DNA of 64,000 nucleotides from Pseudonocardia sp. CNS-004. Its GTDB lineage: Bacteria > Actinomycetota > Actinomycetes > Mycobacteriales > Pseudonocardiaceae. Position numbers and translations under genes: made by a program. Where the stretch lies: the NCBI GenBank assembly GCA_001942185.1, contig MKJV01000068.1, positions 310,001 through 374,000 on the forward strand, in the 5' to 3' direction. This document shows, in pieces, positions 37,468 to 47,815 of the stretch. The notes beneath the pieces are model-generated. The model was not told the DNA's origin and made no database searches. It was given only the letters and a program-made list of their open reading frames with translations. Every line of letters begins with the position of its first letter. Position 1 is the first letter of the stretch.

Positions 37468-37490
37468 CCCATCGCATCCGGGTCCTCCCC
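37468..37490 (-). repeat. 21-bp element, copy D (upstream of RclA-like gene)
   Basis: On the minus strand it reads GGGGAGGACCCGGATGCGAT, pointing at the RclA-like start 66 bp away. Same orientation and similar spacing as copy B before dps. Confidence 0.7.
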
Positions 37491-37608
37491 TGCCGGGTCC
37501 CCGGCCCATCGGTGCAACTGGGGAGTTCCTCGATGCGAAGGGGTCGGCACCGGGCGCACGCTGCAGCGAGGGGGGCGCACGAGTGGGCTGACCGAGAAGG
37601 GGTGGCGG

Positions 37609-37896
37609 ATGGTGACGTGGAACCGCGTGGCCCGCGCCGACGTGCTGCGCGCGATCGAGGAGTACGACCGCCTGGGATCCGAGCATTTCTTCCGCGAGCA
37701 CGGTTTCGGGCCCTCCCGGACCTACGAGCTGGTGTGGGAGGAACGTCGTTACCCGCACAAGGCGCTCCTGGGCGCAGCGTACGAGCTCGCCACGGGGAAA
37801 CGCCTGGCCCCGGGGGACTTCGAAGGCGGGAAGGGCGGAGCGGTGGCGGTGCTCGGGAAGCTGGGCTTCACCATCGAGCCGCGGCGCTCGGCCTGA
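37609..37896 (+). CDS. Stand-alone ScoMcrA-like N-terminal head domain protein
   Basis: 95 aa. The reading VTWNRVARADVLRAIEEYDR, RTYELVWEERRYPHKALLGA and the FEGGKGGAVAVLGKLGF end match the small head domain at the N-terminus of ScoMcrA-type restriction enzymes, where it helps recognise modified DNA. Here it is alone with no nuclease domain attached or next to it. ATG 37609 has GAAGGGGTG upstream. The family call is from recognition of the pattern and is moderately sure; the role is unknown. Confidence 0.65.
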   Translation: MVTWNRVARADVLRAIEEYDRLGSEHFFREHGFGPSRTYELVWEERRYPHKALLGAAYELATGKRLAPGDFEGGKGGAVAVLGKLGFTIEPRRSA

Positions 37897-37989
37897 GCCA
37901 TGAGGGCTCGTGCGGGGCCTGCGGCCGACACGCATGGGTCGAGGATCGCGCCGCAGGCGACGGATCGACATCCCGGGTGTACGCCCCGG

Positions 37990-40695
37990 TCAGCGGCGCA
38001 GTTGGCGGCGCGAGCTGATGCCGAGCTTGTTGAAGATCCTGCCCATGTGCCACTCGACGGTGCGGGCGCTGATGAAGAGCCGACCCGCGATCTCGGAGTT
38101 GGAGAGGCCCTCGCGGACGAGGCGCACGATCTGCGCCTCCTGCGGGGTCAGCTCCGTGCCGGTCTCGGAGGTGCGCTTGCGTGCGGCTTCGCCAGTGGCC
38201 ATCAGCTCACGCCCGGCGCGCCCCGCCCACGCCTCCATCCCCATGGTTGTGAACATCTCGTGGGCGGGGCGCAGCTGCTCGCGGGCGTCCAGCCGGCGAC
38301 GCTCGCGGCGCAGCCACTCACCGTAGACGAGATGGGCGCGGGCGAGCTCGCCGCGGAAGCGCGTGCGAGCGAGCCGCTCGATCGCCTCCCGGTATGCGTC
38401 CTCGGCGACCTGGCCTTGGCTCAGCTGGGCGCGCGTGCGGGCCTCGACGCCGAGTCCCCAGTCAGTGCGGGTGGCGCTCGTGGTCTCGGTGAGCTGCGCC
38501 AAGGCGTCGGCAGCGGTATCGAGCTGTCCGGAGCGGGTGGCGGCTTCGACGAGCTCGACCAGCACACCCCACGGCTCCACCCCCATCACGGGCGGGTGCT
38601 GGCGGGCGCTTCGGGCCGCAGCCAGCGCGTCGTCGTAGTGGCCGAGGCTGTTGGAGAGCATCGCCGCGGCCCACCCGGTGAGGATGAGCCCGAAACCCTC
38701 ACCCCGGCTGACCACTTCCTTTGACGTGGCCTCGATCAGCTCCGTCGCCTCCGACGGACGGCCTCGCCAGGCCGCGAGCACGACGGCGCCGTACGGCGGG
38801 AGCGGGTTCCCGTCGCTTCGGTGGCCGCGTCCAGCTGGGCGAGAAGCGCGGTGGCCTTGTCGAGCTCGCCGACGAGCGTGTGCGCACCGATGCGCACCGT
38901 CAGAGCGAGAGGAAGGGTGTCCAGCGCACCGGCCTCCCTGGCGAGCTGCACGTGCTCGGCGGTCTCGAGGGTCTCCTCGTCCCACAGGTTCCCCGCGGTG
39001 ATGCGGCGAGCCACAGCCAGCGCAGCGTGTCGGGCGGGAGGTGCGGCTCGCGGAAGGCGTGCAGGGCACGCCGGACCAGCGGTACCGCGGCGTTGTAACC
39101 GTCGGTGAACCGCATTGCGAGCGCGTCGAGCAGCAGGTCCGCCGCTCTCGGGGGCTGCGGCGGAGCCGGCGCGGCGCGGGCGGCCTCCGCGCCTCGCGCA
39201 CCCCGCCGCCGGTGGCCAGCGAGCCGGCGAACATCGCCGCCAGCAGCGCGTCCAGGTACGTCTCGCGCGCGAGTCGCACGTCGAGCGGCTCGAGCTGCTT
39301 GGCGGCGGTGAGCAGCAGCGGCGGTGCCTCCCTACCGCGGTTCGTGCTCAGCGCGATCTTGGCGCGCAGCAGGTTGGTTCGGGCCTGCTGGAGCTTGTCG
39401 AGCGGCCCTGCCTCGAGGAGCGGGAGCAGGCCGAGCGCGACCTCGGGCGCGCCGGAATGGTGGGTGGCCTCCGCGGCGGCGAGCATGCGCTCGACCCTGC
39501 GCGCCGGCTCGGGGGTGAGCTGGGCCGCGCGCTCGAGCAGTGCGGCAGCGGCGGCGAGGCCGCCGCGCGCCTGGGCACGTCCCGCCGAGCGTTCCAGGTC
39601 CGCGGCGACCCCTTCGTCCGGTCCGGCCGCCGCCTGCGCGGCGTGCCATGCGCGCTGATCAGGGTTGGCCTCGGGATCGGTGGCGTCCGCCAGCGCGCGG
39701 TGCGCGATCCGTCGCTCATCGGTGGAGGCGGCGCGGTAGATCGCCGAACGCACGAGCGGATGGCGGAACCGGACGCTGGTGCCGATCTCGAGCAGGTCGG
39801 CTGCCGCCGCGGGCGCCGCGGCGTCGAAGTCGATCTCGAGTCCCTCGGCCGCTCGCCACACCAGCGCCGGATCGCCCATCGGCTCCGTCGCCGCGACGAG
39901 CAGAAGGCGCCGCGTGTCGGCCGGCAGGGGCGCCAGCTTCCGGCGGAAGCTGTCCTCGATCTGCTGCGGGAGAGCCGGACCGGCCATCCGACCGAAACCG
40001 GCCGCCAGCTCCGCCGGTCCCAGGTCGCGTGGCAGTTCCAGCAACGCGAGCGGGTTTCCCCTGGTTTCCGCGATGATGCGATCGCGCACCCGCCCATCGA
40101 TGGGGCCGCGCACCACCGACTCCAAGAGAGCGCGCGCATCCTCGTCCGGCAGGCCGGCGAGCTTCATCTCCGGCAGACCCGTCAGTTCCACGGGTTCGCC
40201 GGGCGTGCGTGCGGCGAAGACCATTGCCACCGATTCTGCGGCGAGGCGGCGCGCGACGAACGCCAGTACTTGCGCCGAGACCTGGTCGAGCCATTGGGCA
40301 TCATCGACCAGGCAGACGAGCGGCTGTTCTCTGGCCACCTCCGACAACAGGCTCAGCACCCCGAGCCCGATGAGGAAGCGGTCCGGCGCGGCTCCGCCGC
40401 TCAGGCCGAACACCGTTCTCAACGCATCCTGCTGTGGACCGGGCACACGTTCCATCCGGTCGAGCATCGGTGCACAGAGCTGGTGCAGCCCGGCGAAGGC
40501 CAGCTCCATCTCCGACTGGATGCCCGCAGCGCGCACCACCAGACAGTCCGATGCCCGCTCAGCGGTGTACCCCAGCAATGCGGTCTTGCCCACGCCCGGC
40601 TCGCCGAGCAGCACCAGCGCGCCGCTACGACCAACCCGGACGGTCTCGAGCAGCTGAACGAGCCGGTCGCACTCGCTGCGCCGACCTAGTAACAC
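37990..40695 (-). CDS. LAL-type LuxR regulator 3 (three mutually cancelling frame breaks)
   Basis: About 902 aa after restoring three bases. Walker A in VLLGEPGVGKTALLGY, Walker B in LVCLVDDAQWLDQVSAQ, helical middle, C-terminal HTH LTPQEAQIVRLVREGLSNSE and AGRLFISARTVEWHMGRIF. An uninterrupted frame spans it, but between about 39187 and 38810 it encodes Arg/Pro-rich nonsense; the homologous text there lies in two other frames (ALHAFREPHLPPDTLRWLW, then LWDEETLETAEHVQLAREAG). Breaks at about 39187, 39008 and 38810 add to three bases. GTG 40695 is the preferred start. Paralogue of regulator 2. Confidence 0.82.
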   Translation of the reverse strand: MLLGRRSECDRLVQLLETVRVGRSGALVLLGEPGVGKTALLGYTAERASDCLVVRAAGIQSEMELAFAGLHQLCAPMLDRMERVPGPQQDALRTVFGLSGGAAPDRFLIGLGVLSLLSEVAREQPLVCLVDDAQWLDQVSAQVLAFVARRLAAESVAMVFAARTPGEPVELTGLPEMKLAGLPDEDARALLESVVRGPIDGRVRDRIIAETRGNPLALLELPRDLGPAELAAGFGRMAGPALPQQIEDSFRRKLAPLPADTRRLLLVAATEPMGDPALVWRAAEGLEIDFDAAAPAAAADLLEIGTSVRFRHPLVRSAIYRAASTDERRIAHRALADATDPEANPDQRAWHAAQAAAGPDEGVAADLERSAGRAQARGGLAAAAALLERAAQLTPEPARRVERMLAAAEATHHSGAPEVALGLLPLLEAGPLDKLQQARTNLLRAKIALSTNRGREAPPLLLTAAKQLEPLDVRLARETYLDALLAAMFAGSLATGGGVREARRPPAPRRLRRSPRERRTCCSTRSQCGSPTVTTPRYRWSGVPCTPSASRTSRPTRCAGCGSPHHRGEPVGRGDPRDRRARAARQGGRCAGHPSSRSDGAHRCAHARRRARQGHRASRPAGRGHRSDGNPLPPYGAVVLAAWRGRPSEATELIEATSKEVVSRGEGFGLILTGWAAAMLSNSLGHYDDALAAARSARQHPPVMGVEPWGVLVELVEAATRSGQLDTAADALAQLTETTSATRTDWGLGVEARTRAQLSQGQVAEDAYREAIERLARTRFRGELARAHLVYGEWLRRERRRLDAREQLRPAHEMFTTMGMEAWAGRAGRELMATGEAARKRTSETGTELTPQEAQIVRLVREGLSNSEIAGRLFISARTVEWHMGRIFNKLGISSRRQLRR

Positions 40696-40812
40696 CTGGT
40701 CACCCCGCTGTCGGCGCTCGTTCCGGCAACACAGGGCGAGTATGAACGAGGGTCTGCTCGGGTCGGCCGCGGGTGCCCGTGCCACGCCCAGTGCCGTGGT
40801 ACGGGGGGCGAC

Positions 40813-40950
40813 ATGATCGACCCCGCCTACGTCGCGCGCGTCGCGCTGGACGGCATCGAGGCAGACAAGATCGAGGTGCTCGCCGACGAGTTCAGCGCCC
40901 AGGTCAAGCAGTCCCTCGCCGCCGACCCGAGCGCCTTCTACGCGGCCTGA
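40813..40950 (+). pseudogene. SDR C-terminal remnant, 45 aa
   Basis: MIDPAYVARVALDGIEADKI followed by EVLADEFSAQVKQSLAADP matches the last ~45 residues of actinobacterial SDRs (compare LALDGVEAGEVEILDPIGAD in the SDR at 42982). The Rossmann part is missing. It has a chance ATG but is best read as a gene remnant. Confidence 0.65.
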
Positions 40951-40956
40951 CTCCCA

Positions 40957-41181
40957 CTAGTTCCGATATCGGAACAGGATCCGGCCGCGCGTGAGGTCGT
41001 ACGGGCTGATCTCCACCAGCACCCGGTCGAGCAGGACGATCTTGATGTAGTTCCTCCTGATCCTCCCGCTGATGTGGGCGAGCACCGTGTGCCCGTTCTC
41101 CAGCTCCACCCTGAACATCGCGTTGGGCAGAGACTCGACCACGGTGCCCTCGACCTCGATACCTCCCGAAGCGCGGTTCAT
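40957..41181 (-). CDS. infA: Translation initiation factor IF-1, accessory paralogue
   Basis: 74 aa, a full-length S1-like OB fold: [40 protein letters not shown], then [16 protein letters not shown]-1 binds the 30S A site. The usual actinobacterial gene sits in the ribosomal-protein region; this one overlaps an acetyltransferase stop (ATGA), and departs from the consensus ([13 protein letters not shown] instead of the usual QHYIRILPEDRV), so it is probably a second copy for special conditions. Confidence 0.88.
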   Translation of the reverse strand: MNRASGGIEVEGTVVESLPNAMFRVELENGHTVLAHISGRIRRNYIKIVLLDRVLVEISPYDLTRGRILFRYRN

Positions 41182-41951
41182 CGGACTACCAGCTCCAGCC
41201 CGCTGCCCACGCGCCGGCCACCGACGCCGTCGAACAGCGCCACCGCCGCCGCGTTCGACTCGTCGACGTCCGCGGACGCGGTGTCGATCCCGCCGCGCCG
41301 CAACGCGGCGAGCACGTCCACCAGCATCGCGCTGCCGATCCCACGGCGGCGACGGTCGGCGCGGACCGCGACCAGCCCGATCCGGGCGTGCCGGCGCCGC
41401 GCCACCACGCGGACCAGCCCTTCGTACCGGTCGGGCCCGGCCGCCACCGCGTACCGCGACGGGTCCACCGGGCCCCCGGCCGGCTCGGGCGGCACCTGGA
41501 CCGGCATCGCGGACCAGCCGACGGTGGCCTCGATCTCGGCCCGGATCGCGGAGTACACCTCCCGCAGCGGGCCCACCTCGGCCGTGCCGACGGGCAGCAG
41601 CGTCACCCCCGCCGGGGGCGGCGCGGCCCCTTGCCGGGAACTGGTGGGCACGGCGTAGAGCCACTCGCGGCGCCGGACCACCATCCCGGCGCGTTCCCAC
41701 CGAGAGGTCGTGTCGTGGTCGGTGCCGTCGACCATCGTGTGGAGCGGCCTCGGCAGCTCCGCCAGCATGGCCGCGGCGAGCCGGTCGAAGACCGTGCCGT
41801 GCCAGGCGTCGACGCTGACGAAGATCCGCCCGTCGGGCCGCGGCGACGCGTCGCCGCGACCGACCTCCCGGTCGTCCGCCACCGCGTGCCAGCGCCACTC
41901 GTCGAGCCGGGTGATCACCGCGCGCCGGGCATCGGATTGCGCAGAATCCAT
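41178..41951 (-). CDS. GNAT-family N-acetyltransferase
   Basis: 257 aa. The acetyl-CoA loop [17 protein letters not shown] is clear in the C-terminal half, followed by [19 protein letters not shown], the usual final helix-strand. The N-terminal ~120 residues are an additional, more divergent GNAT-like or substrate domain ([19 protein letters not shown]). Translation is coupled to IF-1 downstream. Substrate unknown: protein, aminoglycoside or small molecule. A long inverted repeat lies just before the start. Confidence 0.85.
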   Translation of the reverse strand: MDSAQSDARRAVITRLDEWRWHAVADDREVGRGDASPRPDGRIFVSVDAWHGTVFDRLAAAMLAELPRPLHTMVDGTDHDTTSRWERAGMVVRRREWLYAVPTSSRQGAAPPPAGVTLLPVGTAEVGPLREVYSAIRAEIEATVGWSAMPVQVPPEPAGGPVDPSRYAVAAGPDRYEGLVRVVARRRHARIGLVAVRADRRRRGIGSAMLVDVLAALRRGGIDTASADVDESNAAAVALFDGVGGRRVGSGLELVVR

Positions 41952-41954
41952 GGT

Positions 41955-42000
41955 TGTCGCCTCTCAGGAATGCCTGTCATGACGGGCACTCCTGGCGACA
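41955..42000. promoter_or_regulatory. Long imperfect inverted repeat upstream of GNAT
   Basis: Outer arms TGTCGCC and GGCGACA and inner imperfect arms AGGAATGCCTGTCA / TGACGGGCACTCCT are centred on GTCATGAC. It starts 4 bp before the GNAT start codon and could be an operator or leader hairpin. The rest of 42001-42277 shows no gene. Confidence 0.5.
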
Positions 42001-42277
42001 GCTACATCAGCCGCCCGACCGGGACGAGGAGAGCACCCACGTGCGTACTGCGTTCATGGGTCCCACCTCCTCGGGCAAGGTCGCGGTCGGCCAGACCATA
42101 GCCGGACATGCACCGATCCCCCACCGGTTTCCACCGGCGCCGACGGGGCACCGCGGCGAACCTCTCGGGCAGCTGGACGGGGCGACGAGACGTGACCGGG
42201 CTGCCGGACATCGACACGACCGTCGCGCACGGGGCGCGGACCTACGACTACCGGCTGGGCGGAAGGACAGGGCGCTG

Positions 42278-42886
42278 TCAGGACCAGCTCGGGGCCGGCA
42301 GGGGCAGCGGGTTGGCACCCTCGGGGCGCAACCCGTCGAAGATGATGCCGAGGTAGCGCCGCCACAGGTCCGGCGCCGGGCGGGGCAGGAACCCGGCCGC
42401 GTGGACCGGCGCGCAGATGAGCAGGAACACGTCGGTGCCGGTGATGTCGGCACGGACGGCACCCGCCTCGCGGGCCCGTTCGACCAGCGAATCGACGGTG
42501 GCGTGGAGCTCGTCGCGGAGTGCGATCACCGTCGAGTCGCCCTCGCTGGCGGTCTGGAGGAACGTCAGGTCCTGTTGCTGCAGGCCGTCGGCGGCCACGG
42601 TCAGGAACTCCAGCAGCGCCGCGCCCGGGTCGGCCGACTCCAGCAGCCCACGGGCGACGGCCGTGAGCGCGGAGAAGTGGCTCCCGACGATCGCCGCGAT
42701 CAGCTCCTCCTTCGTGGCGAAGTGCCGGAAGACCGTCGCCTTCGCCACGCCTGCGCGGCGGGCGATGTCGGCGATCGAGGCGTCCAGGCCCCGCTCCACG
42801 AACTCCTCCTCGGCCGCGGCGAGGAGCAGCTCGCGGTTGCGAGCCGCGTCGGCACGGAGGGAGCGAGCCGGTGTCGTCACGATCAC
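42278..42886 (-). CDS. TetR-family regulator divergent from SDR
   Basis: 202 aa. HTH: AEEEFVERGLDASIADIARR then AGVAKATVFRHFATKEELIA. The C-terminal domain ends with LICAPVHAAGFLPRPAPDLW, a pattern seen in many TetR proteins that control a neighbouring SDR. GTG start at 42886 (MIVTTPARSLRADAARN). Two copies of a TGACCG palindrome lie between it and the divergent SDR gene. Confidence 0.88.
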   Translation of the reverse strand: MIVTTPARSLRADAARNRELLLAAAEEEFVERGLDASIADIARRAGVAKATVFRHFATKEELIAAIVGSHFSALTAVARGLLESADPGAALLEFLTVAADGLQQQDLTFLQTASEGDSTVIALRDELHATVDSLVERAREAGAVRADITGTDVFLLICAPVHAAGFLPRPAPDLWRRYLGIIFDGLRPEGANPLPLPAPSWS

Positions 42887-42899
42887 GAGCGTAGCAAGT

Positions 42900-42913
42900 T
42901 GACCGACCGGTCA
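42900..42913. promoter_or_regulatory. TetR operator, site 1
   Basis: TGACCG-AC-CGGTCA is a perfect inverted repeat 14 bp before the TetR start. An identical-arm site lies at 42942-42955. Confidence 0.75.
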
Positions 42914-42940
42914 TCTTATGCTTTCCTCGCCGGAGCAAAC

Positions 42941-42956
42941 ATGACCGAGCGGTCAT
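42941..42956. promoter_or_regulatory. TetR operator, site 2
   Basis: ATGACCG-AG-CGGTCAT is a perfect 7-bp inverted repeat with the same TGACCG half-sites as site 1, 26 bp before the SDR start. Two sites, one per gene, strongly suggest control of both by the TetR protein. Confidence 0.75.
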
Positions 42957-42981
42957 GTTAGATCCGACGTAGAGGAACCCC

Positions 42982-43713
42982 ATGAAGCTGAACGGCGCCA
43001 CAGCCCTCGTCACCGGCACCAACCGCGGGATCGGCCACCACTTCGCCGTCGAGCTGCTGCAACGCGGCGCGAAGGTGTACGCCACCGCGCGCCGCCCCGA
43101 GCTCATCGACATCCCCGGCGTGGAGGTCCTGCAGCTGGACATCACCGACCAGGCGTCCGTCGCCGCCGCAGCCGCGGTGGCCACCGACGTCGACGTCCTG
43201 GTCAACAACGCGGCGTCCACCGCGGGCGGGAACCTGGTGTCCGGTGACCTCGGCGCGATCCGCGCGGTGATGGACTCGAACTACTACGGCACCCTCTCCA
43301 TGATCCGGGCGTTCGCGCCCGTACTGGCCCGCAACGGCGGCGGTGCCATCCTCAACGTCCTGTCGGGCTCGGCGTGGGCCACCGTCGACGGCAACACCGC
43401 GTACGCCGCCGCCAAGTCGGCGGAATGGGGCCTCACCAACGGTGTCCGGCTGGAACTGGCGGGCCAGGGGACCCTGGTCGCCGCACTGGTCCCCGGGCTC
43501 GTGGCCACCGACACGATGCGGGAGTTCGCGAGGAACGCCGGGATCGACCTCCCCGAAGAGGTGATGATCGAACCGGTCGACCTCGTCCGGCTCGCGCTCG
43601 ACGGCGTCGAAGCGGGCGAGGTCGAGATCCTCGACCCGATCGGCGCCGACGTGAAGGCGACCCTCGCCGGCCCTCCGCGCGCCCTCGACCTGGCAGATTT
43701 CGCACGTGCGTGA
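42982..43713 (+). CDS. SDR-family oxidoreductase under TetR control
   Basis: 243 aa, classical SDR: ALVTGTNRGIGHHFAVEL, VLVNNAASTAGG, Ser in NVLSGSAW and catalytic AYAAAKSAEW. The C-terminus LALDGVEAGEVEILDPIGAD is the same tail seen as a remnant at 40813. AGAGGAACCCC precedes the ATG. Divergent from, and probably repressed by, the TetR gene. Such pairs often respond to reactive aldehydes or ketones; the substrate is not known. Confidence 0.9.
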   Translation: MKLNGATALVTGTNRGIGHHFAVELLQRGAKVYATARRPELIDIPGVEVLQLDITDQASVAAAAAVATDVDVLVNNAASTAGGNLVSGDLGAIRAVMDSNYYGTLSMIRAFAPVLARNGGGAILNVLSGSAWATVDGNTAYAAAKSAEWGLTNGVRLELAGQGTLVAALVPGLVATDTMREFARNAGIDLPEEVMIEPVDLVRLALDGVEAGEVEILDPIGADVKATLAGPPRALDLADFARA

Positions 43714-43745
43714 CGGGTCCACCCCGATCGGTCGTCGTCGCCCGG

Positions 43746-44084
43746 TCACCGTCTCCCGGGAGACCCGCTGAGCGCGCGGTCGGCCGCCGTGAGCGCCACG
43801 GGCAGCGTGCCGACCGCCGCCAGCACGACCGCCGGCGCGTGCAGGGCGGGCGTGGTCGCCCCGTCGCGGAAGCAGGCGCCGATCAGCGGGGCGAGCAGGA
43901 CGACGATGCCGGTGCAGGCGAGCAGCGTCCGCTGGAAGCGGTGCCGCTGCACTCCCCTGGCCTCGGCCGGCACGATGATCCCGTTCGTGGAGAACGTGCT
44001 GACGTCCACGATCGTCGAGCAGAACCCGATGGCGATCACGAAGCCCGCCGCGGGGATGTTCCCGGTCGCGCGCTCGCCCCCCAC
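43746..44084 (-). pseudogene. C-terminal remnant of SLC13/MatC-like permease
   Basis: About 112 residues in one frame. IGFCSTIVDVSTFSTNGIIV resembles the conserved DVSPxSTxG segment near the end of SLC13/MatC-type carboxylate permeases, followed by two hydrophobic helices (TLLACTGIVVLLAPLIG, APAVVLAAVGTLPVALTAA). The rest of the transporter (more than 300 residues) is absent; glutamate dehydrogenase ends 9 bp upstream. A GTG could start a short product, but a remnant is more likely. Confidence 0.55.
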
Positions 44085-44092
44085 CGGAGCGC

Positions 44093-46661
<2,569 letters not shown>

Positions 46662-46692
46662 CCATCCCGTACCCGACCCCGAAAGGCCATCC

Positions 46693-47039
46693 GTGTTCGT
46701 CCTGCTCCCCACCTACCGCGCCCCGCTCGACGAGGTCGACGCCCTGCTCGAAGAGCACCGCGGCTGGATCGACGGGCACGTCGAGGCGGGCCGGTTCCTG
46801 GTGGCGGGCCGGCAGGAGCCCCGCGACGGCGGGTTCATCCTCGCCGCCGACGGCGACCGGCAGGAGCTGGAGCGGGTCGCCGCCACCGACCCCTTCAGCA
46901 CGGCGGGCCTCGTGTCCTACCAGGTGCTCGAGGTGCTCCCGACCGCGGGCGCCCGGCCGTCCTGCAGGCGCTCGCCGCCCACGGCGTGGCCGTGTCCCTG
47001 CCCGTCCGCGCCGCCACCGGCGACACCACGAGGAGGTAA
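46693..47039 (+). CDS. YciI-like small protein (frame break)
   Basis: 115 aa after restoring one base. Begins FVLLPTYRAPLDEVDALLEE, then GRFLVAGRQEPRDGGFILAA and the C-terminal YQVLEVLPTAGA, the YCII ferredoxin-like fold (putative lyase/muconolactone isomerase-like). The tail (AVLQALAAHGVAVSLPVRAA) is in the next frame; break near 46949. GTG at 46693 follows GAAAGG. It sits between the regulator and the MBL gene, with a 2-bp gap to the latter, so it is part of the sugar-acid operon. Confidence 0.75.
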
Positions 47040-47041
47040 TC

Positions 47042-47785
47042 GTGTACGAGCTGTCCATCCTGTTCCAGGGCTTCCCCGGGCGCAGCACCTGCCACGGCGG
47101 GCTCGGCTGGAGCACGGTCGCCCTGCTGCGGGGCGAGGGGCGCACCGTCCTCGTCGACACCGGCGGCTACGGCTACCGGGCCCCGCTGCTGGCCCAGCTG
47201 GAGGAACGCGGCATCGCGCGGTCCGACGTCACGGCCGTGGTGCTCACCCACTGCCACTGGGACCACATCTGCAACTTCCCGCTGTTCCCGAACGCGCAGG
47301 TGGTCGTCCCGCGGCCGGACCTGGAGTGGGCGGCGGCCCAGCCGGTCGGCACGTGGGAGCTCCCCGAGTTCCACGTCGAGGAGCTGGCGAGGGCCGAGCA
47401 CGTGCTGCGCGCCGAGGACGGCGGCGAACCCCTCCCCGACGTCCACACGATCGCGACCCCGGGCCACACCCCCGGCCACTTCGCCTACCGCGTCGCCACC
47501 ACCGACGGCCCGGTGATCTTCGCGGGCGACGCGGTGAAGAACGAGCACGAGCTGCGCACCGGCGACGCCGACATGACCCTCGACGCCGCGCAGAGCCGCC
47601 GCAGCATCGAGAAGGTCCGCGACCTGCTCGCCGCCGACCCCCGGCTCGTGCTCGTGCCCGGCCACGACCGGCTGCTGAGCCTGCGCGACGGCGAGGTCGT
47701 CGCGCACTCGCAGCTGGCGGCGGGCATCAAGGCCTGGCTCCCGGGCCGAGCCGAGCCGACCACCACGGTCGACCTCGGCGCCTGA
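47042..47785 (+). CDS. MBL-fold metallo-hydrolase (lactonase-like)
   Basis: 247 aa. Metal motif VVLTHCHWDHICNFPLF (HxHxDH), TPGHTPGHFAYRV and a late VPGHDRLLSL with a metal His, matching the AHL-lactonase/MBL hydrolase pattern. GTG 47042 has a perfect GAGGAGG upstream. In a cluster with sugar-acid dehydratase and carriers, a lactone-opening step for an aldonolactone is a reasonable guess. Confidence 0.82.
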   Translation: MYELSILFQGFPGRSTCHGGLGWSTVALLRGEGRTVLVDTGGYGYRAPLLAQLEERGIARSDVTAVVLTHCHWDHICNFPLFPNAQVVVPRPDLEWAAAQPVGTWELPEFHVEELARAEHVLRAEDGGEPLPDVHTIATPGHTPGHFAYRVATTDGPVIFAGDAVKNEHELRTGDADMTLDAAQSRRSIEKVRDLLAADPRLVLVPGHDRLLSLRDGEVVAHSQLAAGIKAWLPGRAEPTTTVDLGA

Positions 47786-47815
47786 CCCCTCCCCACGAAC
47801 GAAGAGGTTCTCCCG

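Noticed and set aside
37468-37490. Assigning the 21-bp element to a named sigma factor
   Set aside because: It does not match a -35/-10 pair that I know with confidence, so it is reported only as a shared element.
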